DNA from: Bradyrhizobium sp. sGM-13
Lineage (GTDB): Bacteria; Pseudomonadota; Alphaproteobacteria; Rhizobiales; Xanthobacteraceae
NCBI RefSeq assembly: GCF_018398875.1
Contig: NZ_JAGWDK010000005.1
Coordinates: 124,001 to 188,000, forward strand
Reading direction: 5' to 3'
Length of the DNA stretch: 64,000 nt
Part shown: positions 24,055 through 33,393 of the stretch, piece by piece
How positions within the stretch are numbered: the first letter of the stretch is position 1
How the letters are laid out: each line of letters starts with the position of its first letter
The notes under the pieces: generated by a model
Databases searched by the model: none
What the model saw: the letters and a program-made list of their open reading frames with translations, nothing else
What the model was told of the DNA's origin: nothing
Program-made: the position numbers and the translations under genes

Positions 24055-26508
24055 CTAGCGGCGCGCCTCGGAAATCGCCTTCCTGAGAATTCGCGACAGC
24101 AGTTCCACCGAATAGGGTTTCTGGATCAGCTCGAAGCCGCGGTGGGCGCTTTCCGCCAGCACGTTGCTGTAGCCGCTGGTCAGGACCACGGGCAGGCCGG
24201 GATAGCGTTCGCGCACGATGCCGGCGAGCTCGACGCCGTTCATCCCGGGCATGATGACGTCGGAAAATACCAGGTCGGCGGAAAACTCGTCCTCGGCCAG
24301 GATTGCGAGCGCGGCGTCCGCGCTGGCGACGCGGCGTACGGTGTAGCCGAGATCTTCCAACAGTTCGGTGGAGAACTGGCCGACGTCGTCATTGTCCTCG
24401 ACCACGAGCACGCGGTAGCCGCGGCCGCGGGCAGCGGGCTCGCTGGCGGTCGCGGCGGCTTCGCTGGTATCGGCCGGCACCGCGGCCTGCGGCAGGTAGA
24501 TCGTAAACGTCGCGCCCCGGCCGGGCTCACTTGCAACTGCGATATCGCCGTCGGATTGCTTGGCAAAACCGAACGCCTGGCTCAGCCCGAGGCCGGTGCC
24601 CTTGCCGACTTCCTTGGTGGTGAAGAACGGCTCGAAGATCGTCTCGAGCAGGGCAGGTGCTATGCCACAGCCGGTGTCGGTCACGGTGATGGCGACGAAG
24701 TCGCCGCTGCGGGCGGGCTGGGCACGCAGCGGTGGAATCGCATTCACCTTGCAGACCTGAATGATCAGCCGCCCCTCGCTGTCCATGGCATCTCGGCTGT
24801 TGACGGCAAGATTCATCAGCGCGGTTTCGAATTGCGCGACGTCGGCGATTGCGAAGCAATTGAGATCGGCGATTTCGACGTCGATCCTGATCCGGGCACC
24901 GACGAGGGGACGGATCAATTGCGCGACGGACTCGACCTGGGTGCCGACGTTGAACACCTGCGGCTTGAGCGGCTGCCTGCGGGCGAACGCCAGCAATTGT
25001 CCGGTCAGCTTGGAGGCGCGCTCGACGGTCTCGGCGATCGCGTCGATGTAGCGCCGGCGCCGCTCCTCCGGCAACTCGCGGCGGCGCAGGAAATCGGTCG
25101 CGGAGCGGATGATGGTCAGCAGATTGTTGAAATCGTGCGCCACGCCGCCGGTCAACTGTCCGACCGCTTCCATTTTCTGCGACTGGCGCAGCGCTTCTTC
25201 GCCCTGGCGGCGCTCGGTGACGTCGATGGCCTCCGGCACGGCGCCGATGACGGTGCCGTGCCGGTCGTGCAGCGGGCGCATCGCGAAATCGAAATAGCGG
25301 TCGCCGATCGGCAGGTGCAGCAGCATTTCAATCTTGACCTCTTCGCCCTGCATGACCGTGATGAACGCGTCGCGGACGGCGTCACGCATGCCGGAGGTCG
25401 CGGCAAACCATGGCGTTTCCCAGAACGGCTGGCCGACCACCGCGCCGGCGTCGGCGCGGATGCCGGCCAACGCCGTGCTGTTGGCATAGAGAACCTCGCC
25501 GCTTTGGTTGAGCAACGCCTGATATTGATGGCTGGTCTCGAAGATCGCCCGCATCTGGGCTTCGCTGGATTCGAGCTGCGCCGTCCGCTCGGCGATCCGC
25601 AGTTCGAGAATTTCGTTCAGTCGGCGCAGATCGTGCTCGGCCTGCTTGGCCGAGGTGACGTCGTGGGCAACGCCGATGAAGCCGATGTGCTTGCCGGTCG
25701 GATCCCAGCGCGGCTGGGATTCCGAGCGTAGCCACCGCCATTCGCCGTCGGCGCGCTGGTAGCGCGCCTCCAGCACGAACGGCTTGAGCGATGCTTCGCC
25801 TGCGACGGATTCCTGGACAACGCGCGCCGCGTCGTCCGGATGCAGCCTTTTCCGCCAGTCGAACACGATAGCTTCCTCGAACGGCAGTCCGAGGAAATCG
25901 ACATAGGCCTGGTTGGCGAAGGAACGCGTGCGATCGAGCTTGGTGACCCAGATCGGCACCGGCGCGCTGTTGGCGATCAGGCGGAAGCGCTCCTCGCTTT
26001 CGCGTAAAGTTGCCTGCGCCAGCATCTGGTCGGTGACGTCGCAATCGGCGCCGACGAGGCGCAGCGCGCGGCCGTCGGCCTCGCGCTCGATCTTGGCGAC
26101 GACGCGGATCCAGCGGACTGCGCCGTCGTTCGGCCGCACGATGCGGTATTCGGCCGAATAGTCCTCGCTCTGGCTCTTCAATACGCCGAACAGGTGCTGG
26201 ACCGTTTGCTCGCGATCCTCGGGATGGATTCGACTGACCCATTCCTCGTAGGTCTCGTTGGCCGCCTCGGGCGGCAGCCCGTGAACGAGAAGATATTCGG
26301 GGGAGCGGCGGTTCTTGACGCCGTCACGGAAATCGATCTCGAGACCGCCGACGCCGGCGATGCGCTGGATCCGCGCCAACTCCGCTTCGCGCTCCTGCAA
26401 GGCACGATGGGCTCTGTCGCGCTCATCAGCGATTTCCTGCAGATCTTGCCGCAAGCGCTCGGCTGCCGCGACTTCAGGCAGGATGTTCGTAGTGTCGGAA
26501 GGGGTCAT
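24055..26508 (-). CDS. Multi-PAS hybrid histidine kinase with C-terminal receiver
   Basis: 817 aa from ATG 26508. An N-terminal coiled coil, then three PAS domains (GVGGLEIDFRDG; LIANSAPVPIWVTK; YQALLNQSGEVLYANS), HisKA (GGVAHDFNNLL), HATPase (NLAVNSRDAM; DTGCGIAP; GKGTGLGLS) and a receiver domain (VEDNDDVG; phospho-acceptor Asp in DLVFSDVIMPGMNG; Lys in QKPYS). No transmembrane helix, so a cytoplasmic sensor. The PAS domains carry no haem- or flavin-diagnostic motif that I can see. The same kinase type occurs again at 37177-38694. Confidence 0.93.
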   Translation of the reverse strand: MTPSDTTNILPEVAAAERLRQDLQEIADERDRAHRALQEREAELARIQRIAGVGGLEIDFRDGVKNRRSPEYLLVHGLPPEAANETYEEWVSRIHPEDREQTVQHLFGVLKSQSEDYSAEYRIVRPNDGAVRWIRVVAKIEREADGRALRLVGADCDVTDQMLAQATLRESEERFRLIANSAPVPIWVTKLDRTRSFANQAYVDFLGLPFEEAIVFDWRKRLHPDDAARVVQESVAGEASLKPFVLEARYQRADGEWRWLRSESQPRWDPTGKHIGFIGVAHDVTSAKQAEHDLRRLNEILELRIAERTAQLESSEAQMRAIFETSHQYQALLNQSGEVLYANSTALAGIRADAGAVVGQPFWETPWFAATSGMRDAVRDAFITVMQGEEVKIEMLLHLPIGDRYFDFAMRPLHDRHGTVIGAVPEAIDVTERRQGEEALRQSQKMEAVGQLTGGVAHDFNNLLTIIRSATDFLRRRELPEERRRRYIDAIAETVERASKLTGQLLAFARRQPLKPQVFNVGTQVESVAQLIRPLVGARIRIDVEIADLNCFAIADVAQFETALMNLAVNSRDAMDSEGRLIIQVCKVNAIPPLRAQPARSGDFVAITVTDTGCGIAPALLETIFEPFFTTKEVGKGTGLGLSQAFGFAKQSDGDIAVASEPGRGATFTIYLPQAAVPADTSEAAATASEPAARGRGYRVLVVEDNDDVGQFSTELLEDLGYTVRRVASADAALAILAEDEFSADLVFSDVIMPGMNGVELAGIVRERYPGLPVVLTSGYSNVLAESAHRGFELIQKPYSVELLSRILRKAISEARR

Positions 26509-26564
26509 GCGTGCCGGCAACCTCTGGCGGCACTTTCACACAACAGCCGGCGCGTTTGCCAGCC

Positions 26565-27338
26565 TCATTTGCCCTTGGTGGTTGACCGGCAGTTATAGGC
26601 CCTGCGGAACCCGGCGGCCTGCGCGTCTTCCTCGGAACAAAACCAGCGATCCGGCTTGGTCAGGCCCGGATAGGAGCGGCATGCCTGCAGATGGTAGATG
26701 CCGAGGTTCCCGGTGACGCGCGCGCGCACCGCGTACTTGCCCTTGATGTTGCAATTCGCTGGCATCACGAGATCCTCGGGGAACAGCGCCTCGCGGATTT
26801 CGCGATCGCGATCGGCGCGGCACGCGGCGCCGAGCAGGGGCGCGTCTATCTTCCCGGCGCGGAACTCGCGCGGCGCGACGAAGCAGCCTTTCCAGAGTCC
26901 CTGGCGGTCGTCCTTGGCGCGGGCTTCGTCCACCTGGAAGCGACCGCTGGCGGAGACTTCGACATTCAGGGCAAAGCCGTTGCGGACAAGGAGCTGGCTC
27001 AAACTGGTCGTGTCACCTTCGATCTTGCATACGCCGATGCGCCGTTTCTTGAACGAGGGATCGGGACCCAAGTCATCGCAGCGAACCTGTTTGCCGCCGA
27101 TCAGCTTGGTCAGTTGATCGCGCGCCTCAATCCCGCAGGTCCAGCTATCGGCATTCTGATCGATGCAGAGTTGATCAACGGTGGGCGCATCGATGCCGTC
27201 GAGCCGGTACGTAATGTTGCCGAGCTGAAGCGTGCTGCCATCTCGAACGGTGGCCGTTGCGGCCGAACTCTGGCTAGCCGGAAGGACGGTCGACAGCAAC
27301 GCTGCAACCAGGAAAATTCGTAACTGCATCTGATTCAT
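26565..27338 (-). CDS. Exported thermonuclease-family protein
   Basis: 257 aa. A signal peptide (QLRIFLVAALLSTVLPASQSSA) is followed by a staphylococcal-nuclease OB-fold: TVRDGSTLQLGNITYRLDGIDAP, ARDQLTKLIGGKQVRC, KKRRIGVCKIEGDTTSLSQLLVRNGFA. The catalytic-type Asp in GIDAP and the Arg of the RRIG strand are present; the Glu position is not clear. A ~100-residue C-terminal extension with four Cys ends CRSYPGL...RWFCSEEDAQAAGFRRAYNC, a pattern also seen at the end of excalibur-like and surface nucleases. Periplasmic nuclease or nuclease-fold protein. Confidence 0.8.
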   Translation of the reverse strand: MNQMQLRIFLVAALLSTVLPASQSSAATATVRDGSTLQLGNITYRLDGIDAPTVDQLCIDQNADSWTCGIEARDQLTKLIGGKQVRCDDLGPDPSFKKRRIGVCKIEGDTTSLSQLLVRNGFALNVEVSASGRFQVDEARAKDDRQGLWKGCFVAPREFRAGKIDAPLLGAACRADRDREIREALFPEDLVMPANCNIKGKYAVRARVTGNLGIYHLQACRSYPGLTKPDRWFCSEEDAQAAGFRRAYNCRSTTKGK

Positions 27339-27532
27339 TTCAAATCAATTCCACACCCGCGAGCGCCTTCTAGCATAAGCTGACGTGCTTGAACCAAGAT
27401 GCCGGCGCTAGTGGCGCAAGCAAAACAGGTTGGGGAAAGCCGGGAGGCTGTTGCGACCAGACGACAGAGCCCATTGACTTCACGAGAACAAAAGATGAAC
27501 ATAGGTCATCTCGCTTAACACGGAATATTGCC

Positions 27533-27898
27533 ATGTCGTCCTCTTCACAGCCGAAGTCCGAAGAGAACGACGAGCTGGAAGCCGCTGTAGATCAGGCGAT
27601 TTCTGCCTGTGGTGGGGATATGAGGGCGACGATCCGCGCGTTGATCGTGGCTAACGAATATCTGGAATCCGAGGTCGGCGAGCTGATGAAAGCGGTATCT
27701 CATGCCTATGCGCGGGCCGCTTCAACGCCTATTCCGGCTGAATTACCGCCGGCTGGCACCGCGAAGCCGGTACGAGACCGTTGCCTCCATCGATTTTTGC
27801 TGTACGACGGGTGTGTTACCCGCGTCCCGCATGTCTCATTGCGGGGGAGGATCCCGCCTAAAGCTCAAGCAAGAAGAACATGTTCAAGAGAATTCTGA
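27533..27898 (+). CDS. Small conserved hypothetical with apparent C-terminal frameshift
   Basis: From ATG 27533 the first ~60 residues are helical and coding-like (ENDELEAAVDQAISACGGDM, then RALIVANEYLESEVGELMKA). After SHAYAR the frame runs on for 60 odd residues and overlaps the start of the carboxylase gene. Adding one base at the GGG run near 27715 gives SHAYARGRFNAYSG and a stop at 27741. That is how I remember this Bradyrhizobium family ending. So a 1-nt deletion probably replaced the normal tail. The N-terminal domain is intact; function unknown. Confidence 0.55.
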   Translation: MSSSSQPKSEENDELEAAVDQAISACGGDMRATIRALIVANEYLESEVGELMKAVSHAYARAASTPIPAELPPAGTAKPVRDRCLHRFLLYDGCVTRVPHVSLRGRIPPKAQARRTCSREF

Positions 27899-29895
27899 TC
27901 GCAAATCGCGGCGAGATCGCCTGCCGGATCATCAAGACTGCGCGCCGAATGGCGATCGAGACGGTCGCGGTGTATTCCGAGGCCGACCGCGATGCGCTCC
28001 ACGTCGAAATGGCGGATAAGGCCGTGCTGATCGGCCCGCCGGCGGCGGCCGAGAGCTATCTGTTGATCGACCGGATTATCGATGCTTGCCGCAAGACCGG
28101 CGCAGAGGCAGTGCATCCCGGTTATGGCTTTCTTTCAGAGCGCGAGGCGTTTCCGCGCGAGCTCGCCAAGGCGGGTATCGTCTTCATCGGCCCCAATCCC
28201 GCCGCCATTGCCGCAATGGGCGACAAGATCGAATCCAAGAAGGCCGCCGCGAAGGCAAAAGTCTCGACCGTGCCGGGACATCTCGGTGTGATCGAGGACG
28301 AAAAGCACGCGGTGAAGATCGCCGACGAGATCGGCTATCCCGTGATGATCAAGGCCTCTGCCGGCGGCGGCGGCAAGGGCATGCGGATCGCGCATTCGAA
28401 GAAGGAAGTCGCCGAGGGCTTCAACCTCGCCAAGGCGGAAGCGAAATCCTCGTTCGGCGACGACCGCGTCTTCATCGAAAAGTTCATCGTCGATCCCCGC
28501 CACATCGAAATACAGGTGCTCGGCGACAAGCATGGCAATGTGATCCATCTTGGCGAGCGCGAATGCTCGATCCAGCGCCGTAACCAGAAGGTCATCGAGG
28601 AAGCGCCGTCGCCGCTGCTCGATGAAACCACCCGCCGCAAGATGGGTGAGCAGGCGGTGGCACTGGCGAAGGCGGTGCATTACGATTCGGCCGGAACCGT
28701 CGAATTCGTCGCCGGCCAGGACAAGAGCTTTTACTTCCTGGAGATGAACACCCGTCTGCAGGTCGAGCATCCCGTCACGGAACTGGTCACGGGCATCGAC
28801 CTGGTCGAGCAGATGATCAGGGTCGCGGCCGGCGAGAAGCTTTCCATCGCTCAGAAGGACGTCACGCTGACCGGCTGGGCCGTGGAATCGCGCGTTTATG
28901 CCGAGGATCCGTTCCGCAACTTTCTGCCGTCGATCGGCCGGCTGGTGAAATACCGGCCGCCGGCGGAAGCGAGCCAGGACGGCGTTACCATCCGCAACGA
29001 CACTGGTGTGCAGGAGGGCGGCGAGATCTCGATCCATTACGATCCGATGATTGCCAAGCTCGTGACGCACGCGCCGTCACGAGCCGCCGCCATCGAGGCG
29101 CAGGCCACGGCGCTCGACGCGTTCTACGTCGACGGCATCAGGCACAACATTCCGTTCCTGTCAGCGTTGATGAACCATCCGCGCTGGCGCGAAGGCAAGT
29201 TTTCCACCGGCTTCATATCAGAGGAATTTCCAAAAGGGTTTTCGGCGCGTCCGCCGGAAGGCGAGATCGCGCGGCGGCTGGCCGCCGTGGGTGCCGCGAT
29301 CGATCACGTGCTCGGCGAGCGCAAGCGCCAGATTTCCGGTCAGTTGACCGGCCGCCTGGTGCAGCGTGAACGCCGCCGCGCGGTGTGGCTCGACCGCGAC
29401 GAAATCGCGCTGGACGTGGCACGCGAAGCCGACGGCATCGCGGTGCGTTTCATCGGCGCCGACGGTCTGCCCGGCAATCCGCACAACCTGATCTCGGCCT
29501 GGACGCCGGGCGAGCCGGTCTGGCACGGCACGATCGACGGCCACTTGGTCGCGATGCAGGTGCGCGCCATCCCGAACGGCTTCCGCCTCGCGCATCAGGG
29601 CGTTGAAGTTGCAGTCAACGTTTTCACTGAAAGCGAGGCTGCCGCCGCGCGGCTGATGCCGGTGAACTCGGCGGCCGACACCGGCAAGAAGCTGCTGTGC
29701 CCGATGCCGGGGCTCGTGGTGTCGATTGCGGTCGCCGAAGGGCAGGAGGTCAAGTCCGGCGAGACATTGGCCGTGGTCGAGGCGATGAAGATGCAGAACG
29801 TGCTGCGCGCCGAACGCGACGGCACCGTGAAGAAGATCCATGCCGCGGCCGGCGCCACACTGGCGGTGGACGCGCTGATTTTGGAGTTTGCGTAG
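27880..29895 (+). CDS. pccA: Propionyl/acetyl-CoA carboxylase alpha subunit (biotin carboxylase + BCCP)
   Basis: 671 aa, standard length. The biotin carboxylase domain starts ILIANRGEIACRII, with the ATP-grasp Gly-rich loop (SAGGGGKGMR), EIQVLGDKHG, FLEMNTRLQVEHPVTE and the biotin-carboxylase C domain. A linker BT domain follows, then a C-terminal biotinyl domain with EAMKMQN (biotin-accepting Lys637). It carboxylates biotin with bicarbonate and ATP, for transfer by a beta subunit (pccB), not present here. The overall layout fits PccA (methylmalonyl-CoA pathway) better than single-function AccC. Its start is overlapped by the preceding gene's shifted tail. Confidence 0.93.
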   Translation: MFKRILIANRGEIACRIIKTARRMAIETVAVYSEADRDALHVEMADKAVLIGPPAAAESYLLIDRIIDACRKTGAEAVHPGYGFLSEREAFPRELAKAGIVFIGPNPAAIAAMGDKIESKKAAAKAKVSTVPGHLGVIEDEKHAVKIADEIGYPVMIKASAGGGGKGMRIAHSKKEVAEGFNLAKAEAKSSFGDDRVFIEKFIVDPRHIEIQVLGDKHGNVIHLGERECSIQRRNQKVIEEAPSPLLDETTRRKMGEQAVALAKAVHYDSAGTVEFVAGQDKSFYFLEMNTRLQVEHPVTELVTGIDLVEQMIRVAAGEKLSIAQKDVTLTGWAVESRVYAEDPFRNFLPSIGRLVKYRPPAEASQDGVTIRNDTGVQEGGEISIHYDPMIAKLVTHAPSRAAAIEAQATALDAFYVDGIRHNIPFLSALMNHPRWREGKFSTGFISEEFPKGFSARPPEGEIARRLAAVGAAIDHVLGERKRQISGQLTGRLVQRERRRAVWLDRDEIALDVAREADGIAVRFIGADGLPGNPHNLISAWTPGEPVWHGTIDGHLVAMQVRAIPNGFRLAHQGVEVAVNVFTESEAAAARLMPVNSAADTGKKLLCPMPGLVVSIAVAEGQEVKSGETLAVVEAMKMQNVLRAERDGTVKKIHAAAGATLAVDALILEFA

Positions 29896-29944
29896 ACGCA
29901 ACCTCCGTCATCGCGAGGAGCGTCAGCGTAGAACTGAGGGCACC

Positions 29945-30814
29945 ATGGCTTTCCGTCAGCGCCGAGAGAGATTGCGTTCCATCCTCGCCGGCCCCGCCTG
30001 CGTCCGGCCAGGATCAGTCTATGACGCGACCTCGATCCGCATTGCCGAAGACCTCGGTTTCGAGCTCGGCATGTTTGGCGGCTCGGTGGCCTCGCTGGCC
30101 GTTCTCGGCGATCCCGATATTGCGCTGATCACATTAACGGAGCTGGCCGAGCAGATGCGGCGGATGTCGCGCGCTTCGACACTGCCGGTATTGGTCGATG
30201 CCGACCACGGCTATGGCAATGCGCTCAATGTTCGCCGTACCGTGCATGAACTCGAGGCCGCCGGCGCCGCTGGCCTCACGATCGAGGATACGCTCTTGCC
30301 GCAGGCGTTCGGGCAGGCCGGAACGCAATTGATTCCGTTGGAGGAAGGCGTCGGCAAGATGAAGGCCGCGCTCGATGGCCGCAGCGATCCCTCGCTGGTC
30401 ATCATGGGCCGCACCGGCGCCGTGTCCGTCACCGGCCTTGACGACGCGATCGCGCGGGCGAGAGCGTATGAGGCCACCGGCGTCGATGCGCTGTTCTTCA
30501 CGGGCATCAAGAGCCGGGGCGAACTGGAAACGATTTCCGCCGCGACGACATTGCCGATCGTGCTCGGTGGTGCGCCCGAGGACATGACGGCGCTGGATTA
30601 TCTCGCCGGTCAGCGCGTGCGGATCGCGCTGCAGGGCCACGCGCCATTCGCCGCCGCAACGCAGGCCGTGTACCAGACGCTGAAGGCGTTGCGTGAGGGA
30701 ACCTCGCCGAAAAATTTGAACGGCCTTGCAACTGCCGAGTTGACCAGCCGGGCCATGCGCGATGCCGAAGTAAAGGCGCGCGCCGGCGCATTTCTCGGGT
30801 TGAAGAATAAATGA
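29945..30814 (+). CDS. Oxaloacetate decarboxylase-type enzyme (PEP mutase/isocitrate lyase superfamily)
   Basis: 289 aa from ATG 29945, matching the ~287-aa oxaloacetate decarboxylases of this superfamily (PA4872 type). Features: [34 protein letters not shown] (metal-binding Asp), [11 protein letters not shown], and [15 protein letters not shown]. The superfamily hinge Cys of isocitrate lyase (KKCGH) is absent, as expected for the decarboxylase group. It probably converts oxaloacetate to pyruvate and CO2 with Mg2+. It lies 49 bp after pccA and overlaps the acylphosphatase gene, so the three may be one operon in central carbon metabolism. Confidence 0.8.
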   Translation: MAFRQRRERLRSILAGPACVRPGSVYDATSIRIAEDLGFELGMFGGSVASLAVLGDPDIALITLTELAEQMRRMSRASTLPVLVDADHGYGNALNVRRTVHELEAAGAAGLTIEDTLLPQAFGQAGTQLIPLEEGVGKMKAALDGRSDPSLVIMGRTGAVSVTGLDDAIARARAYEATGVDALFFTGIKSRGELETISAATTLPIVLGGAPEDMTALDYLAGQRVRIALQGHAPFAAATQAVYQTLKALREGTSPKNLNGLATAELTSRAMRDAEVKARAGAFLGLKNK

Positions 30815-31110
30815 GCGATGCAATTCGTCATGTCACGATAAGCGGCCGGGTGCAGGGCGTCGGCTATCGCGCCTGGGTCGACGACACAGCACGGGCGCGC
30901 GATCTCGAAGGCTGGGTACGTAACCGCAGGGACGGCCGTGTCGAGGCGGTATTCGCAGGTCCTGCGGAGCCGGTGACCGCAATGATCTCGGCTTGCCGGC
31001 GAGGGCCGTCGTCGGCGCAGGTCGAGGCGGTACAGGACGATGCCGGCAATCCCGAGATGCTGAAGCTGCGGCGGGCAGGGGAGCGGTTCTCGGTGCTGCC
31101 GACGATATAG
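30811..31110 (+). CDS. Acylphosphatase
   Basis: 99 aa; starts with ATGA overlap on the previous stop codon, indicating translational coupling. The signature is [12 protein letters not shown] (phosphate-binding Arg20) and the second motif is [19 protein letters not shown] (catalytic Asn and GxV pattern). Hydrolyses carboxyl-phosphate bonds such as acetyl phosphate or carbamoyl phosphate. Full length for the family. Confidence 0.93.
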   Translation: MSDAIRHVTISGRVQGVGYRAWVDDTARARDLEGWVRNRRDGRVEAVFAGPAEPVTAMISACRRGPSSAQVEAVQDDAGNPEMLKLRRAGERFSVLPTI

Positions 31111-31120
31111 CGTCCGTGAC

Positions 31121-31285
31121 ATGGCCGAAACACCCACGAGGTGACCGAAGCCGCAGCAGCCTGGACGCGATTGGAGACGGATCCATCATTCCCCGATCTT
31201 CTGGATCGGAGTCCTGATGTGCCTAACCGCGATCACGATCTACATGCTGTCTGATAGTCTTTCGTGGCGGCTCAGCGCGCGGTAG
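31121..31285 (+). pseudogene. Small membrane protein gene with in-frame stop at codon 8
   Basis: ATG 31121 reads MAETPTR, then TGA (31142-31144). The same frame continues PKPQQPGRDWRRIHHSPIFW, then IGVLMCLTAITIYMLSDSLS and a normal stop at 31283. The part after the stop is a textbook small membrane protein (basic HH-P-x-F-W entry, one helix, charged end) and resembles Bradyrhizobium proteins of ~55 aa. There is no alternative start with a ribosome site between the stop and the helix. One nonsense change seems to have silenced it. Confidence 0.55.
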
Positions 31286-31756
31286 GACCCGGCAGACGCT
31301 GGGCTGTGCGCTAAAATTCGAGGATGATGCGCCCGCCCCTCGCTACTGCCGGCTTTGCTCCCGAGAGCGAACATCAGTTAGAGGCGTTACCACGTCTGCG
31401 AAGGGGCAGAAGCGGCCATGGCACATAGCCAACTTCTTGCATTCGATAAGTCTCAAACAACCAGACGATTTCAGAGCCAAGGGAGACTTCACGTCAGGTC
31501 GGCCAGCTCGCCTCCAGGATGCGAGTAGCACCGGCACACCCCTTGATTTTGCGCGATCTCCGTGGTAACTACGCTTCATGATCAAGACGTCGTGCGCATC
31601 GTGGACCCGTAAAAACGTGACCCGCTCTCGCTGGGCCGTGGAAGGAGTCGTGCGCTAGGAATTTGACGACGCGATCTTTTCACCAGGCCCCGCCGGCATC
31701 GGACGGGGCCTTTTGTTTGGTCACGCTCCCTGCTGGCACAACAGCAGGAGCATCCG
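31286..31756. other. Intergenic region with an orphan terminator
   Basis: No supported gene. A strong plus-strand terminator (31686-31718) ends some unannotated transcript or acts as an attenuator for the DUF1127 gene. Just before that gene is another small hairpin (gctccctgctg / cagcaggagc) that includes its ribosome site. Confidence 0.45.
31686..31718 (+). terminator. Orphan rho-independent terminator or attenuator
   Basis: Perfect 7-bp stem GGCCCCG / CGGGGCC with an 11-nt loop and TTTTGTTT. The nearest upstream plus-strand gene is the broken small gene 400 bp away. It sits 38 bp before the start of the DUF1127 gene. Confidence 0.8.
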
Positions 31757-32155
31757 ATGTCACCCCAACAGACGAACCTTACATCCGAGACCGGGCGCGA
31801 TGCCGCAGGGCTCCGCCTCGACCTCGCCATCGCTTTGGTGAAAGACGCCTCGGGCAATGCTTTGGCCGAGGCGTGCCCCGATGCCTCCATCGCAGCGCTG
31901 AGAGACGCTTCCTCGGAAAAGGACGCGGCTGGACCACCAGTCGCATCGACGCGGAGCGTCTTGAGTTTGCTCCAGGGATATTGGCGTGCGTTCAGAAAAC
32001 GGCGCCAAACCGAGAGTTTGTACGACCTGAATGACAGAGAGCTGATGGATATCGGCCTGACACCCAGTGACATCGACCACGTCGTCGCTCGCCGAGCTAT
32101 TGAAAGGCTCAGAGATGGCACGACGTATCTATGGCTGTCTCGTGGTGTGATGTAA
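31757..32155 (+). CDS. DUF1127 domain protein with N-terminal extension
   Basis: 132 aa, with AGGAG before the ATG. The last ~60 residues carry the DUF1127 motif (SLLQGYWRAFRKRRQTESLY, then DLNDRELMDIGLTPSDID), an Arg-rich helix pair. The ~75-residue N-terminus is Ala/Asp-rich and not part of the family. Small DUF1127 proteins in alphaproteobacteria bind RNA or regulators and affect phosphate, carbon and stress responses; longer versions such as this are less studied. Confidence 0.8.
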   Translation: MSPQQTNLTSETGRDAAGLRLDLAIALVKDASGNALAEACPDASIAALRDASSEKDAAGPPVASTRSVLSLLQGYWRAFRKRRQTESLYDLNDRELMDIGLTPSDIDHVVARRAIERLRDGTTYLWLSRGVM

Positions 32156-32203
32156 CTGATGGTACGTCATCGCCACTTCTGCACGTTTAGTGGCAGTCCG
32201 TCG

Positions 32204-32236
32204 GGCGGATCAGCGAAGCGTGATCCGCCACTTTTT
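32204..32236 (+). terminator. Palindromic element serving as terminator of the DUF1127 gene
   Basis: 9-bp stem GGCGGATCA / TGATCCGCC with loop gcgaagcg, then AC and TTTTT. Besides looking like a terminator, this palindrome has the sequence of a widespread REP-like element (GGCGGAT-n-ATCCGCC). Confidence 0.75.
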
Positions 32237-32701
32237 CTACAATCGTCGTGATGGCGGATTACGCCAACGCCGATCGGCCATCGAGCTGCGATCGCGACCA
32301 ACACCACTTGCCGGTGGTGCGATCTTTCTCGTCCGCTAAGGGGGCAATAGCGGAAATCGGCCCGCTTGATCAGTGCGTCCGCTCTACCCTCGATAGTGTT
32401 GCAAAAGTCGAAAGTTGCAGCGGTCCAAATTTTTGGCGAAAACCTGAGGCGCAAAGAGATCGATGATTCGCATAGCCTGAGTCGCGCTACCGAAGTCGCC
32501 CATGAATTTGGCGCAAGGCGATGAGGTCCCTCAGATCATTACACGAAGAACGCGCCAGCGGCCCTCAGAACTTTTAACATCTCCTGCAAAACGACTGTTG
32601 CAACACAATCCCCTCAAAGGCAGACATGAAGCGGAATGGGCGGCATGTCGGCGAAGGGCCAGAAGGAGATATTCCGATCGGATAATTCCCATTCTGCTCG
32701 A
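32237..32701. other. Degenerate intergenic region
   Basis: No supported gene. A further GGCGGATTACGCC half-palindrome follows the terminator. The piece around 32640 (ggcatgtcggcgaagggccagaagg) looks like the eroded 'MSAKGQK' relic often found in non-coding Bradyrhizobium DNA. AT content is higher and open frames are short. Confidence 0.4.
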
Positions 32702-33265
32702 TCAGGACTTCCCCTTGAGTTTAAAGGATCCGAAGAATTTATCTTTCTTTTCCGCCACCACATCGCGATACGCATTGGGGTATTCAATCGTAAGTGTGTA
32801 GAGCGTACCTTTCATCCTGATGTAGCGGAAATGCGCAGCCGTTGCCGAGTTGGCGACTGAGAAGGACAGATTATCGACGTCATCCTTGGTATTGCGGCTT
32901 ACATCAGACACTTTGTTAGCGGGATCGGATGAGAAAGATTTGGGGATCGCCGCGAGATCGACAGGCGTCCTTGCGGTTACCGGCAGTTCAACCGCCGTAA
33001 ACTTGATTCCCTCAGAACTCCTGCCGCCGACGACATGGCTCACTTCTCCCGTGCCCGGGTCGCGAGTCGTGAAATCATTGAAGGGAATTGGCAGAAGGAT
33101 CGAGAACGAGCCCTTGGTCGAAATAGCCGGATACCACCCCGCGCCATCGTCTACGTTAACGCCGACACGATGCATTTCAAGTTTCGGTTCTGCAGTGGCG
33201 GATGTAGAGACTATGAGCGCCAGCGAAAGGACACTCGCGAGCAGCCGCAGAATGGAGATGGGCAT
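32702..33265 (-). CDS. Exported hypothetical protein
   Basis: 187 aa from ATG 33265 (the frame opens 13 codons earlier; GGAG lies before this ATG). Signal peptide SILRLLASVLSLALIVSTSATA. The mature domain is beta-rich: GWYPAISTKGSFSILLPIPFNDF, EGIKFTAVELPVTA, AAHFRYIRMKGTLYTLTIEY and a final helix (VVAEKKDKFFGSF). This resembles single-domain periplasmic proteins of the PsbP/DUF-like 'F-x-v-x-x-P' type, in which a signal peptide is followed by one antiparallel sheet. Slightly less GC-rich than neighbours. Function unknown. Confidence 0.6.
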   Translation of the reverse strand: MPISILRLLASVLSLALIVSTSATAEPKLEMHRVGVNVDDGAGWYPAISTKGSFSILLPIPFNDFTTRDPGTGEVSHVVGGRSSEGIKFTAVELPVTARTPVDLAAIPKSFSSDPANKVSDVSRNTKDDVDNLSFSVANSATAAHFRYIRMKGTLYTLTIEYPNAYRDVVAEKKDKFFGSFKLKGKS

Positions 33266-33393
33266 GGATGGTCTCCTACCGTTGCTGCCCCGACCAACCG
33301 ACATTCGCTAACCGGTTTGCGCGTTTGTCTGAGATCAATTCGTCAATCTCCGCACCATCCGCAGCACAATAGACAACGACGTCACGACATTGC

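Noticed and set aside
24142-25731. 529-codon plus-strand ORF opposite the hybrid kinase
   Set aside because: Shadow of the kinase gene; composition and lack of domains show it is not coding.
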